DNA from: Olleya sp. Bg11-27
GTDB lineage: Bacteria; Bacteroidota; Bacteroidia; Flavobacteriales; Flavobacteriaceae
NCBI RefSeq assembly: GCF_002831645.1
Contig: NZ_CP025117.1
Location: forward strand, 124,001-188,000
DNA length: 64,000 nt
Direction of reading: 5' to 3'
Shown here: positions 19,222 to 27,902 of the stretch, in pieces
Layout: every line of letters begins with the position of its first letter
Position numbering within the stretch: the stretch's first letter is position 1
The notes under the pieces: generated by a model
The model's input: only the letters and a program-made list of their open reading frames with translations
Database searches by the model: none
What the model was told of the DNA's origin: nothing
Made by a program: the position numbers and the translations under genes

Positions 19222-20220
19222 TTAAACTAGGTAGAAGAATGTGAATACAAATACCCAAACTAAATCTACAAAGTGCCAGTATAACCCAACTTTTTCAACC
19301 ATTTCGTAACTTTTACGTCTTTCATAAGTTCCTAAAACTACATTAAAGAAAACAATGATATTTAGGATAATTCCTGACACCACGTGAAATCCGTGAAACC
19401 CTGTTATAAAGAAAAAGAAGTCTGCAAATAACGGAGAACCGTATTCGTTAACATGAAGATTTGCCCCTTGCACAACTGATTTTCCGTTATTTCTAATTTG
19501 TTTTAAAGATTCTGTTTGAGATAAAATAGTTTTCTCTCCTTCTTCGTTAATAATTTGAGTCCTAACTAAAACATTAGGATTAGCCTCCATACCTTTAACA
19601 ACATCGGAAACTTGGTAATCAGGTAACGACCCTTCTCCAACAAACCACAATCCATTTTTACGTTCGTGATTTACTCTATCCGTATGTGCAGCTGTAGTAA
19701 AGTCTGATATAGCAACGCGTTTAAATGTTTTTTCTCCATCTACAGTAACATACTCTCCAAATTGTAAGATGTTACCTCCTTTAGTTTGTACAGCACCAAA
19801 ATCTCCTTTAATAAAAGTATTCCATTCCCAAGCTTGAGAACCAACAAATATTATACCTCCGATAATAGTAAGAAACATATACCATGTTACTTTTTTCTTA
19901 TTTAAATGGTGACCAGCATCAACTGCTAATACCATTGTTACGGAAGACATAATCAATATAAACGTCATAAACGCGACGTAAATCATTGGATAGTTACCGT
20001 GAAAAAATGGTATGTGAGTAAAAACTTCGTCTGCAATTGGCCAAGCGTCAATAAATTTGAATCTTGAAAAACCATAGGCTGCTAAAAACCCAGAGAATGT
20101 TAATGCATCTGATACGATAAAAAACCACATCATCATCTTACCATAACTTGATTTTAGTGGCTCGTTACCACCCTCCCAAGTCTTTCCTTCTGTATCAGTA
20201 GTTGCAACTGTAGTATTCAT
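19222..20220 (-). CDS. Cytochrome c oxidase subunit III with a large periplasmic insertion
   Basis: 332 residues. Subunit III helices are clear ('SDALTFSGFLAAYGF', 'FFFITGFHGFHVVSG', 'GLYWHFVDLVWVFVFTFFYL'). Between about residues 130 and 255 there is a long hydrophilic insertion ('FGEYVTVDGEKTFKRVAIS' and beyond) absent from short bacterial subunit III proteins, explaining the extra length over the 194-residue paralogue next door. It probably supports the oxidase whose catalytic subunits are encoded at 52-56 kb. Confidence 0.9.
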   Translation of the reverse strand: MNTTVATTDTEGKTWEGGNEPLKSSYGKMMMWFFIVSDALTFSGFLAAYGFSRFKFIDAWPIADEVFTHIPFFHGNYPMIYVAFMTFILIMSSVTMVLAVDAGHHLNKKKVTWYMFLTIIGGIIFVGSQAWEWNTFIKGDFGAVQTKGGNILQFGEYVTVDGEKTFKRVAISDFTTAAHTDRVNHERKNGLWFVGEGSLPDYQVSDVVKGMEANPNVLVRTQIINEEGEKTILSQTESLKQIRNNGKSVVQGANLHVNEYGSPLFADFFFFITGFHGFHVVSGIILNIIVFFNVVLGTYERRKSYEMVEKVGLYWHFVDLVWVFVFTFFYLV

Positions 20221-20341
20221 AGTGTTAAATTAGTTGTTAAAATGTGGCACAAAAATAATCATTTTATTCAGTTAAAAAAATAGCAAACTCTAATTTTATA
20301 GTATCTAAATAAGGTTTTAAGCTTATTCTTTCTATTTTTTT

Positions 20342-20926
20342 TTAGTTTAGAAAAAAGTATAAGAAGAAAAACAGGTAGATCCAAAGCAAGTCTACAAAAT
20401 GCCAAAACGTTTCTGCTAATTCAAATCCTACTATATTTTCTGCTGAATACTTCCCTTGTAAATGTCTGACTAACACAACCAATACAGGAACTAAACCTAC
20501 TAAAACGTGTACTATATGTACTACTGCTATTAAATAAATATAGGTCACTGTAATGTTACTTGTAGGTCCTGTAAAGTTAAAACCCAAATCGATTATTTGG
20601 TTGAAACCTCTAAATTGGTTGTAGACAAAAAATAATCCTAATACAAATGTTAAAACTAACATTGCTGTGGTTAATCCTCTATTCCCTTTTAATAATGCTT
20701 TTTTAGCCACTATAAAAGTAACACTACTTACAATCATTATTATAATGCTAGTCCAAAACGGCTGAGGCATTACAAAGTCTTGAAGCCAATCTGGCCTAGA
20801 GCTACTTACAATAAAAGCACTAGTCCAACCTGCAAACGACATGATTAAAGAGGCGATACCAAAATATAGCATCATCTTTTTTGCGCGTCCCGTTTTTTCT
20901 TCTAAAGTCCCTTGGGTTAAATCCAT
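20342..20926 (-). CDS. Cytochrome c oxidase subunit III-like protein (short form)
   Basis: 194 residues, five membrane helices, with 'ELAETFWHFVDLLWIYLFFF' at the C-terminus matching the subunit III signature. It lacks the insertion of its neighbour. Two adjacent subunit III genes of different length are a feature I associate with Bacteroidota oxidase clusters. It is 1 bp downstream of cyoE, so co-transcribed with it. Confidence 0.88.
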   Translation of the reverse strand: MDLTQGTLEEKTGRAKKMMLYFGIASLIMSFAGWTSAFIVSSSRPDWLQDFVMPQPFWTSIIIMIVSSVTFIVAKKALLKGNRGLTTAMLVLTFVLGLFFVYNQFRGFNQIIDLGFNFTGPTSNITVTYIYLIAVVHIVHVLVGLVPVLVVLVRHLQGKYSAENIVGFELAETFWHFVDLLWIYLFFFLYFFLN

Positions 20927-20927
20927 T

Positions 20928-21827
20928 TTATCTTATAAATTTATCAATAACGTAAACAATTTGAATCAATGTAATATACAATACACTAGATAACATTAAT
21001 TGTTTAGCTACTTTTTCATTCATGTTTTTGTATAGTTTAATGGCATAGAATAACATCATTAAGCCTAAACCAAAAACAATAATTGCTGCTATAATAGATA
21101 ATTTTAATCGCCCTGTCACTCCAAAAACAGGAACAATAGACACTAAAATAGTCCAAATAGTATATAGTATAATTTGTATTGCGGTTCCTTTATCTTGCTT
21201 TCCTGTTGGTAACATAAAAAAGCCTCCACGTTTATAATCTTCAAACAAAAACCAGCCGATTGCCCAAAAATGAGGGAATTGCCAGAAAAACTGCAAGGCA
21301 AACAACGTCCCTGACTCTATACCAAAATCATCAGTTGCAGCAACCCATCCTAACATAAACGGGATAGCTCCTGGAATAGCTCCAACAAAAACTGATAATG
21401 GTGTTTTTGTTTTTAACGGGGTGTAAACACTAGTGTATAAAAATATTGAAATAGCACCAAACATAGCTGTTTGCGCATTAATAGTATATAGTATAGCAAT
21501 CCCTAAAATCGTAAAAACACAAGCAATTAAAAACGCCGTATTGACAGTCATACGTCCTGAAGCCACAGGTCTATTTCGGGTGCGATGCATTAAAGCATCT
21601 AAATCTTTTTCGATAATTTGATTGAATGCATTACTAGCGCCAACCATAAAATAACCTCCCAAAGCTAGAAGTAAAACAATTTTTAAACTAATATTATCGG
21701 TATCGACACCTAAAAAATAACCAGCAACTGACGAAAACACGACACTTAAAGACAAGCGCATCTTAGTGATTTCTTTAAAATCTGATATAACTGTATGTTT
21801 TATTGTGGGTGCTGCTGTTGTACTCAA
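20928..21827 (-). CDS. cyoE: Protoheme IX farnesyltransferase (heme O synthase)
   Basis: 299 residues, about nine helices. The prenyltransferase Asp motif 'NAFNQIIEKDLDALMHRT' and the second motif 'WQFPHFWAIGWFLFEDYKRGG' are both intact. It farnesylates heme b to heme o, the precursor of heme a for the oxidase encoded nearby. The start is a TTG (21827): no ATG occurs in frame between the upstream stop and the conserved core. A promoter lies just upstream. Confidence 0.93.
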   Translation of the reverse strand: MSTTAAPTIKHTVISDFKEITKMRLSLSVVFSSVAGYFLGVDTDNISLKIVLLLALGGYFMVGASNAFNQIIEKDLDALMHRTRNRPVASGRMTVNTAFLIACVFTILGIAILYTINAQTAMFGAISIFLYTSVYTPLKTKTPLSVFVGAIPGAIPFMLGWVAATDDFGIESGTLFALQFFWQFPHFWAIGWFLFEDYKRGGFFMLPTGKQDKGTAIQIILYTIWTILVSIVPVFGVTGRLKLSIIAAIIVFGLGLMMLFYAIKLYKNMNEKVAKQLMLSSVLYITLIQIVYVIDKFIR

Positions 21828-21852
21828 ACCAACGCTATTTTTTTTGCTGATG

Positions 21853-21885
21853 CAAAGATACTGCTAATTGACTATTTAGCACAAA
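21853..21885 (-). promoter_or_regulatory. Bacteroidota-type promoter of the cyoE operon
   Basis: On the minus strand TTTG, 21 bases, then TATCTTTG, matching the Bacteroidota -33 TTTG / -7 TAnnTTTG consensus. Predicted transcription would begin about 20 bases before the cyoE TTG codon. Confidence 0.65.
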
Positions 21886-22044
21886 AAAAAACGAAAGGTT
21901 TTTAAGGTTGTGCGGTTAACAATTGGCAAGTAAGTATTTATATTGAATAAGTTGCTTGAAATTAATCTTATTCATTTTTCAATTTAAAAAAATATTGACA
22001 AATGGAGAGAAATAAAATCAGCTTTATTTTCACTTTAGAACGTT

Positions 22045-23025
22045 CTAATAATACTCTATAATTCTAATATCTTTTATTTCTTTACTATTCTTTCTGATTG
22101 ATTTTTTTATCCAATTTCCATTAAAATCAATATCAATTGTAATAACGTCATCATTATCACAATTACAGTTAACAGACGTTATTGTTTTTTCTTTGTCTAA
22201 TTTGCAATCATAATTTATGATTGTTTTTTTCCATTGTAAAACATCAGGATAATAACCTTCCTTTTCAATTGAATTAATTAATCCATCAGAATATTTTATT
22301 CTGCTAATAAAATTTCTTACAGATGGAAAACCTGTATCCTCTATAAACATTTCATAATCCCAAAATAATTCTTGCTTAACGACTTGCCCATTTGTATTGT
22401 AAAAATTTTTAGCATGACCTACTTGAATGTTATTTTCAAAAATTTTGATTTCTTTTAAAAACTTAGAGTCACCATATTTAAAAAAATATTTATACTCGTT
22501 GATAGAGCTGTATTTAGAATTAATTTGTTTGATATACTCATATTCATACTTAGAATCTTTTACAAAAAGTGTATCTAAATATTTATAAACTAAACCTTGC
22601 TTTTTCCCCTCCGATTTTACAGCATAATAATTATTTGAATATTTATCTTTTTTAAGAACTTTATAATCTAAGTTATAGACACCGGTTTGTCTTAAAAGTG
22701 TTACACCATCATTAGCATATATATAGTTAAATATACGCTTAAATTGATCTTTATCAAACACCTTAGATTGAGTCAAATTACCTTGCTTATTATATAAGTT
22801 TATAATTTTGACACTATCCGAATAAATAATAGTTTCTTTTTTAACTTTGCCATTTATCTTATCAAATCGCTTATTGGTTTCAAGAGCTGTTTTAGGGTAA
22901 AAATTATCAGAGTCAAATATTTGCTCGTTTATTTCTTTAAATAATTGACTATCATCATTAATATCCTGTGAAAAAACAAATGATGAGAAGGCAATAAATA
23001 TTACTATTAAATTTTTCTTATTCAT
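22045..23025 (-). CDS. Secreted protein with tyrosine-rich repeats, end of toxin-like module C
   Basis: 326 residues with a signal peptide (MNKKNLIVIFIAFSSFVFSQ). The mature protein has loose repeats of the 'YNKQGNLTQSKVF' and 'FYNTNGQVVKQELFW' kind, resembling YD or MORN-like beta repeats. Function unknown. Its start overlaps the stop of the 179-residue membrane gene by 4 bp, so the two are co-translated with toxin-like gene C. By position it could be a second immunity or accessory factor; nothing in the sequence proves that. Confidence 0.65.
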   Translation of the reverse strand: MNKKNLIVIFIAFSSFVFSQDINDDSQLFKEINEQIFDSDNFYPKTALETNKRFDKINGKVKKETIIYSDSVKIINLYNKQGNLTQSKVFDKDQFKRIFNYIYANDGVTLLRQTGVYNLDYKVLKKDKYSNNYYAVKSEGKKQGLVYKYLDTLFVKDSKYEYEYIKQINSKYSSINEYKYFFKYGDSKFLKEIKIFENNIQVGHAKNFYNTNGQVVKQELFWDYEMFIEDTGFPSVRNFISRIKYSDGLINSIEKEGYYPDVLQWKKTIINYDCKLDKEKTITSVNCNCDNDDVITIDIDFNGNWIKKSIRKNSKEIKDIRIIEYY

Positions 23026-23561
23026 GTTTTTAAATTTTCCATTTCACTAGTATTATCAAAATCATTTAATATGATAAATTGGAGTATAAAAGCAACAACA
23101 AATTGCCAAATTTTAAAACCAAAATCTGAATGAATATCATAGGAGTAAATTATTATTAAAGCCAAAGAAATAATAATAACCCCAATCAAGATTTTTCTCA
23201 GGTTATTATAAAAGTTAATTTTCTTTATCATTAATGAATTTATATAAAAAAACAACAATGGAGATATAATACCCACAGCAACTAAATATGAGATATCTAC
23301 AATACCCCAATGTCTTATTTGAAACTTTTTTTCAAGTACTAACTCAAATAAATTTCCTATAAAAGAATAAACTAATATCCCAATAATAAAACTAATATAT
23401 GAGGCAATAAAAAATTTAAAAGTAATCTCAGAATTGAATTCTTTTAAATTACATAATGTAATTACCAAACAAAATATTAATGGTATAATCCAAAAATTTA
23501 TAAAACTCAATGACAACACACAAAGTATAGGGACGATAATTATTTTAGCTGTTTTAATCAC
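23022..23561 (-). CDS. Small polytopic membrane protein, candidate immunity partner of module C
   Basis: 179 residues, five or six hydrophobic helices covering nearly the whole chain, Ile/Phe-rich. Starts with GTG at 23561, overlapping the end of the 653-residue gene by 8 bp. No family recognised. The tight overlap directly downstream of a variable C-terminal domain is where immunity genes lie in polymorphic toxin loci; here the candidate is a membrane protein rather than a lipoprotein as after the other tips. Confidence 0.65.
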   Translation of the reverse strand: MIKTAKIIIVPILCVLSLSFINFWIIPLIFCLVITLCNLKEFNSEITFKFFIASYISFIIGILVYSFIGNLFELVLEKKFQIRHWGIVDISYLVAVGIISPLLFFYINSLMIKKINFYNNLRKILIGVIIISLALIIIYSYDIHSDFGFKIWQFVVAFILQFIILNDFDNTSEMENLKT

Positions 23562-25515
23562 AATTAACTTCTTCTATTGTTTCGTTACTTGTTAGTAATT
23601 CTTCTATTTTTTCTTTATCAACTCTAGCTGCTGTACTTGTAACAATATTAGCTTGACCTCCATTCTCATTTACCCATTGTGCAATTTCTTCTTGCATATT
23701 TTGCCAAGTTGCTTCAGCTATATCATAATATGAATTTTGCTGACACTCTGTATCAGTACCAGGAGCAAGATTAAGTATGTTAGCAATCTTAGCTACATCA
23801 ACTGCTCTTGTAAATAATTCTAAATTTCCATTTTCGTTAATTAACCAACCCCATTGACGATTACCTGAAAAAGGCTGTGTACCGTTATATAGTGAAGTAA
23901 TTGTGGAGATTGTCCAATCATTCTCAGTAAATTCAGAAACTATAACTGCACCTTCGTCATTAGCAATTGAGGGCAATATCCCTTCAGCTTCAGATTCAAT
24001 CAATAAAATTGAAGCTATTGGATTATTAGAAACAAAATCTAATTCATCTTGATCTGTTAATGGCACAAACTCCCAAGCAATATCGGCTGTGTCTGTAGAG
24101 TTGCCAGGAATATCACAACTGAATTGAAAGTCTTCTACTTCTCCACTAGCTAAATCTATAAACCTATCTCTAAAGACCTGATATATTTCAGCTTCTGAGT
24201 CATCGACACCATCATCATTAAAATCAGGATAGTTTGTAACTTCTACTCCATAATAATCAATATTTGCAAGTGGCACATTACCATCAGTAATAGGTTGATG
24301 CATATAAGGTGGATTCCCTCCAAAAATACTTGATTGACCTAATTGATCTAATCTAGTAGAGCATTCTGCAGGAAAAGGTAAATTATATAAATCTAAATAG
24401 TTTGAGGTGTCTAAACCATTTTGCTCTGCACAATTTCGTATTAATGCCCATGGATCATTATCTATAATCTCTAATAACTTTAAATATCTTTCTGGTTTAG
24501 CTGTTGGAATTTTTTCCAAAATTTCAAGAAAATCTCTAATATTTTCTTGCGCTTCTTCAGTACAATTATGATTTATTAAAAACAAATTTAAAGCCCCAAG
24601 GTTTTCCTGATTTTGGTATAACCAAATTATCATATTTTGCGATAAAGTTACACCATCCGTTTGACCAACACCATTAATACAGTCTATAATTGATATTGCA
24701 AGGTTGAGATCTGCAACTGCAACACCAGTAATATTATTGACCGCACAACCAGTATCCACCCCACTAATAGGTTGACTATCTTGTATTAACGTACCGGTTA
24801 CTTCTTCACAATTATTGTTGGATGCATAACCACCACCATTGCTTGTGTCATCACCTCCCTCGTTACCCCAACCAGACCCACTACCTGTATAAGCAGAAGA
24901 ACAGCTTTTAACTAATCTAGTACCCAAACTACCACCACACCTTGGCCCTCTATCGTGTATTGAAGTACCATAATCACAAGTGGCAACCGAAGAGAATGTA
25001 CACACTTCAATCCATCCTCCTCTGGCAGTATCTACTGGTATTGTTGTCCAAATAACCTCTCTTTCTAAACTATACTTTATTTTATCGCCTTGAAAAGTCG
25101 ATAAATCTAAAACCAAATCACCTTCTGGCGTATAATTATCTAAATTATTAAACCAATTGTAATCAGGAATATACCTAATAATATACGCAATGTAATTTGA
25201 TCCCGTCTCTATTAGGTGCAAGTTTTCTATATAACCAGTCGTTTTATAATTGGTATCTATAGTAAAAGTATATGTGCTAACATTATTGTTATCCGTAATC
25301 TGAATAATATTATCCGTAATAACATTGTCTAAACCTAAAAAGGTTTCACCAGGCCTTAGATCTACATTTGAAGCTATTGGACTTATGTTTTTTATACTCT
25401 CAATAATAGGTTTTAATTTTAAAACCTGATTTAATGAGACCCTTTTATAGCTTGTTTGACTACTAATTTTTGTCGTTAATAAGTCATCGTCTTTTTGACA
25501 ATTTTGAAACATCAA
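23554..25515 (-). CDS. Polymorphic toxin-like protein, copy C (conserved N-module, unique C-terminal domain)
   Basis: About 653 residues from TTG 25515; the ancestral start would be 25560, where this copy has ATA and copy B has ATG. With those 15 codons the protein has a lipoprotein-type leader ending FQNC. Residues 1 to about 258 are nearly identical to copies A and B, including Cys-containing beta motifs ('CTFSSVATCDYG', 'RCGGSLG') and a Gly-rich linker ('GSGSGWGNEGGDD'). From about 262 onward it is unrelated to A and B and has no HExxH. The last 130 residues ('WGWLINENGNLELFTRAVD', 'ATWQNMQEEIAQWVNENGG') look like one compact domain. Toxin activity is inferred from architecture only. Confidence 0.65.
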   Translation of the reverse strand: MMFQNCQKDDDLLTTKISSQTSYKRVSLNQVLKLKPIIESIKNISPIASNVDLRPGETFLGLDNVITDNIIQITDNNNVSTYTFTIDTNYKTTGYIENLHLIETGSNYIAYIIRYIPDYNWFNNLDNYTPEGDLVLDLSTFQGDKIKYSLEREVIWTTIPVDTARGGWIEVCTFSSVATCDYGTSIHDRGPRCGGSLGTRLVKSCSSAYTGSGSGWGNEGGDDTSNGGGYASNNNCEEVTGTLIQDSQPISGVDTGCAVNNITGVAVADLNLAISIIDCINGVGQTDGVTLSQNMIIWLYQNQENLGALNLFLINHNCTEEAQENIRDFLEILEKIPTAKPERYLKLLEIIDNDPWALIRNCAEQNGLDTSNYLDLYNLPFPAECSTRLDQLGQSSIFGGNPPYMHQPITDGNVPLANIDYYGVEVTNYPDFNDDGVDDSEAEIYQVFRDRFIDLASGEVEDFQFSCDIPGNSTDTADIAWEFVPLTDQDELDFVSNNPIASILLIESEAEGILPSIANDEGAVIVSEFTENDWTISTITSLYNGTQPFSGNRQWGWLINENGNLELFTRAVDVAKIANILNLAPGTDTECQQNSYYDIAEATWQNMQEEIAQWVNENGGQANIVTSTAARVDKEKIEELLTSNETIEEVNCD

Positions 25516-25622
25516 TACTATTACTAATAGTAAAACCCCTAATTTTAATTTGTTATTTATTTAACCATATAGTGTTATTTGTAATAAGATAACAAGATTA
25601 CATTAAAAATACATTAAATACA

Positions 25623-25640
25623 ATACGTAGAACTACGTAT
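25623..25640. promoter_or_regulatory. 18-bp palindrome upstream of copy C
   Basis: ATACGTAG AA CTACGTAT, a perfect inverted repeat with a 2-base centre, about 65 bp before the ancestral start site. It is preserved in all three repeat copies. It could be a dimeric regulator site; the binding protein is unknown. Confidence 0.5.
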
Positions 25641-25744
25641 TTTTATTAAAAACAAGGGCGTTTCGGCTACTTTAACATTTTGTTACTGTGGTTAAAACCG
25701 TACTTAAGCAGTTTATAGGTTAAAAACCTTATAAAATGACTTGT

Positions 25745-25990
25745 TTACATATCAAAATACCAATTAAACAAATCTGTTCTTAAACCAAAATTAATCCATA
25801 CCGTACTGTTGTTAACAACGGATAACGTTTCGGCTTCTGGATTAAAATTTCGATAACTCAAATTAACAAATGCTTTTAAGTTAGAAGCAGGATTAACTAA
25901 ATATCCTAATTGTCCACTTGCATTTATCGACGTTGTTTTTATTCCTTGACCTATGGTTACAACTGAGTCAAAAGGCCTATCATTATAATT
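25745..25990 (-). pseudogene. 3' fragment of remB (duplicate C)
   Basis: Encodes only the last ~80 residues of RemB ('YNDRPFDSVVTIGQG' to 'FNWYFDM'), with one Gly to Val change. The fragment joins directly to the stop of the preceding lipoprotein gene. It has no start of its own and no signal peptide. It is read as a duplicated recombination arm rather than a gene. Confidence 0.88.
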
Positions 25991-25993
25991 CAA

Positions 25994-26557
25994 TTATTCA
26001 ATCCAACCATCTAACACATTAAGTCTTTCCCAATTATATTTAGACTTTCTATATATAGCTATTCCACCTTCTAATGAATTATCAAAACCTCTTGAATAAG
26101 AAATTACTGCAAAATTTTTGCTTTGACTCATTAAAGGTTTCGATAAATAAATTTTATAAACAGAAGCATTCTTTAAAAACTCTTTTGTGGTAATCTTTTT
26201 TGAAGTTACAACTTGTTGGTCTTTTGAAAGTTTAATTTTTTTTAAACTAATTGATTTTTGATTTTTAGCTTCCATTAGCACATAATTAATATTGCTTTTA
26301 TTAAAATAAGAACTCATAACATCTTTCTCTAAATCAAGCTGTTTTATTTTCTCAAAATCGTTTGCTTTTACCTGCTTTAAAAAATCAATTAGGTATTGAT
26401 TTTGGTTTAAATAAATAATAATTTTATTGTTATTTGAGAAAGATGAAGCAAATTCAATTTCATTATTTATAATATTATAAATTTCATTATTGTTATTTTG
26501 TTTAACTGACAAACAAGATAAAACTAAGAAAAAAAGCACTATTGATTTGATTTTCAT
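25994..26557 (-). CDS. Lipoprotein, candidate immunity protein after orphan tip 3
   Basis: 187 residues with a leader MKIKSIVLFFLVLSCLS and a lipobox-like LSC. The C-terminal part ('LSKPLMSQSKNFAVISYSRG', 'IAIYRKSKYNWERLNVL') shares a motif with three other small lipoproteins in this array: S/KP, aromatic, hydrophobic strand, Tyr, basic residues, Trp. It starts 4 bp after the stop of an orphan C-terminal tip. Predicted to sit in the periplasm or outer membrane. Immunity function is inferred from position. Confidence 0.6.
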   Translation of the reverse strand: MKIKSIVLFFLVLSCLSVKQNNNNEIYNIINNEIEFASSFSNNNKIIIYLNQNQYLIDFLKQVKANDFEKIKQLDLEKDVMSSYFNKSNINYVLMEAKNQKSISLKKIKLSKDQQVVTSKKITTKEFLKNASVYKIYLSKPLMSQSKNFAVISYSRGFDNSLEGGIAIYRKSKYNWERLNVLDGWIE

Positions 26558-26561
26558 TATT

Positions 26562-26846
26562 TTAATTATTACATGGTTCAGAACTGTTAACTGATACTCC
26601 TTTGGTTATAAAATTATAAATATTTCCATTAGGATGTAAAAAAGTTTGTTGTTCATTATATTTTTCTGCTTGAATAGTTAATTTTATATCTAACCATTCA
26701 GGGTTGTAATTTTCTGGGTTACTGCCTGTATCATTTGGATCTAAATACTTAGGATATAAGGTTAAAAATGCTTGAGTATTTGTTAATCCTGACCAGCATA
26801 ATTTCTCGCAAAAATCTAAAGTTAAATTATTAGAGTTTAATAGTTT
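26562..26846 (-). pseudogene. Start-less orphan C-terminal toxin tip (tip 3)
   Basis: An open frame of about 94 codons between the stop of the preceding gene and its own stop at 26562, reading 'LTLDFCEKLCWSGLTNTQAF' through to 'SSEPCNN'. It has no ATG, GTG or TTG in a sensible place and is followed at 4 bp by a lipoprotein gene. The cysteine-containing end resembles the ends of the other tips (CVD, CDE, CDx, CH). It appears to be a displaced C-terminal cassette with no carrier module. Confidence 0.6.
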
Positions 26847-27470
26847 TTAATTATTAAAGTCATAATTGTAATAAATATTTTTATTGCCAATACAATCATG
26901 TAACTTTTTAAGTAATTCTTTTGTTATTGAATTTATAAACATAATTGATGGTATTGTGTAAACTTTAACCCAAGTATTTGATGTTTTTTTATAAATTTGG
27001 ATTGGAGGCACATAATAATTTTTATGGCTTTCTCTCTTACTTAAACTATAGATCATACAATATTCTCCATTTGAGGAAAAAACAGGTTTTGATACATATA
27101 AAATAGGTTGATCTGTATTATTGTTTTTATGCTTTATGAAATCCCATTGTTTATCAAAGCTCCATTTTTGACCTTCAGTTGTTTGATTTATTAAATTTTG
27201 TTCTTCATTTTTTGAAAAAACTAACTTAAGAGTTTTAGGCATCTTATTTTTAATGGAATCGTTTAACTTGATAAATTGTTTATACCTATTAAAAATTAAA
27301 TGATTAGAATTATCTTTTGCTAGTAAAAGTGTATCATTTTTCAAATGATTATTTAATTCTTCTAAGTAGATGTCTAAAACGTCTAACTCTTTGTTTTCTG
27401 TTATATTAGCACAAGAATAAAATAATAAAAGTATAAAAAAACAATATAGTTTAGTGACAGTTGTTTCCAT
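26847..27470 (-). CDS. Lipoprotein, candidate immunity protein after orphan tip 2
   Basis: 207 residues from ATG 27470 (METTVTKLYCFFILLLFYSC), which gives a compact lipoprotein leader; a start 9 codons earlier is possible but adds polar residues. It overlaps the stop of orphan tip 2 by 20 bp. 'YVSKPVFSSNGEYCMIYSLS' and 'IQIYKKTSNTWVKVYTI' match the shared motif of the other small lipoproteins here. Probable periplasmic or outer-membrane lipoprotein; immunity role inferred. Confidence 0.6.
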   Translation of the reverse strand: METTVTKLYCFFILLLFYSCANITENKELDVLDIYLEELNNHLKNDTLLLAKDNSNHLIFNRYKQFIKLNDSIKNKMPKTLKLVFSKNEEQNLINQTTEGQKWSFDKQWDFIKHKNNNTDQPILYVSKPVFSSNGEYCMIYSLSKRESHKNYYVPPIQIYKKTSNTWVKVYTIPSIMFINSITKELLKKLHDCIGNKNIYYNYDFNN

Positions 27471-27753
27471 TTGAATTTGAGTTTCCTTGTTGTTCATTTA
27501 CTGCTATTGTTGAATATTCGTTTTGTTCAGAATCATTTAAACTTTGAAAGGAGTTTGTTTCTTGATGCGCTCCAATAACAAGTTTACTACAGTAGTCCAA
27601 ATCTGCTTCAGAAATATTATTATTGGTTGCATATTCATACACAGCATCTATTAAAATATCTAAGAAATCATCATAAACATCATGCATCTCATCAGCTAGA
27701 GCTATCGCTGTTGTTGATGTAGGATTGTTTTCATAAACTTGAAAAGCATTATT
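27451..27753 (-). pseudogene. Orphan C-terminal toxin tip (tip 2)
   Basis: An open frame of about 100 codons that begins right after a stop (27754-27756). It reads 'AFQVYENNPTSTTAIALADE', then 'MHDVYDDFLDILIDAVYEYA', and ends GNNCH. An internal ATG at 27687 could give a 78-residue product. The 'EMHDxYxxFxDxI' segment matches tip 1 (31484-31795) and aligns with the region after the HExxH motif in copies A and B. It lacks the N-module and the HExxH half. Confidence 0.6.
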
Positions 27754-27761
27754 TTAAGTAT

Positions 27762-27902
27762 CCTTTTTTGAAGCTGAAGCTGAAATTGAAGATGTTTACA
27801 AAGGCGACATTACCCTTGATTATTGTGTGACACCTGAGAAGGTTTATGATTTTAAAAAAAAAATCATAACCAGAGTTTTAAGAAATACCGACTTCAAGTA
27901 TT
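27762..27902 (+). other. Plus-strand coding-like fragment of unknown origin
   Basis: One plus-strand frame stays open from a stop near 27754 to 27902 and reads protein-like in its first part ('EAEIEDVYKGDITLDYCVTP'). The minus-strand frames here are broken by stops. It has no start codon and overlaps the end of the lipoprotein gene at 27878. It may be scrap from a gene on the opposite strand carried in by a past recombination. Weak evidence. Confidence 0.25.
27841..27871. terminator. Hairpin after the module B lipoprotein gene
   Basis: Arms GGTTTATGATTTT and AAAATCATAACC (one bulged base) around an A/T loop, 7 bp past the stop at 27878. It may end or attenuate transcription between module B and the orphan tips; there is no long T-run after the stem. 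Confidence 0.45.

Larger units (their letters stand above)
24733..25990 (-). repeat. Direct repeat copy C: remB 3' end, spacer and N-module
   Basis: About 1.26 kb that is almost identical to blocks at 29.4-30.6 kb and 33.1-34.4 kb. It contains the last ~80 codons of remB, the 229-bp spacer with an 18-bp palindrome, and the N-terminal ~258 codons of the toxin-like gene. Identity stops sharply at both ends. Confidence 0.9.
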
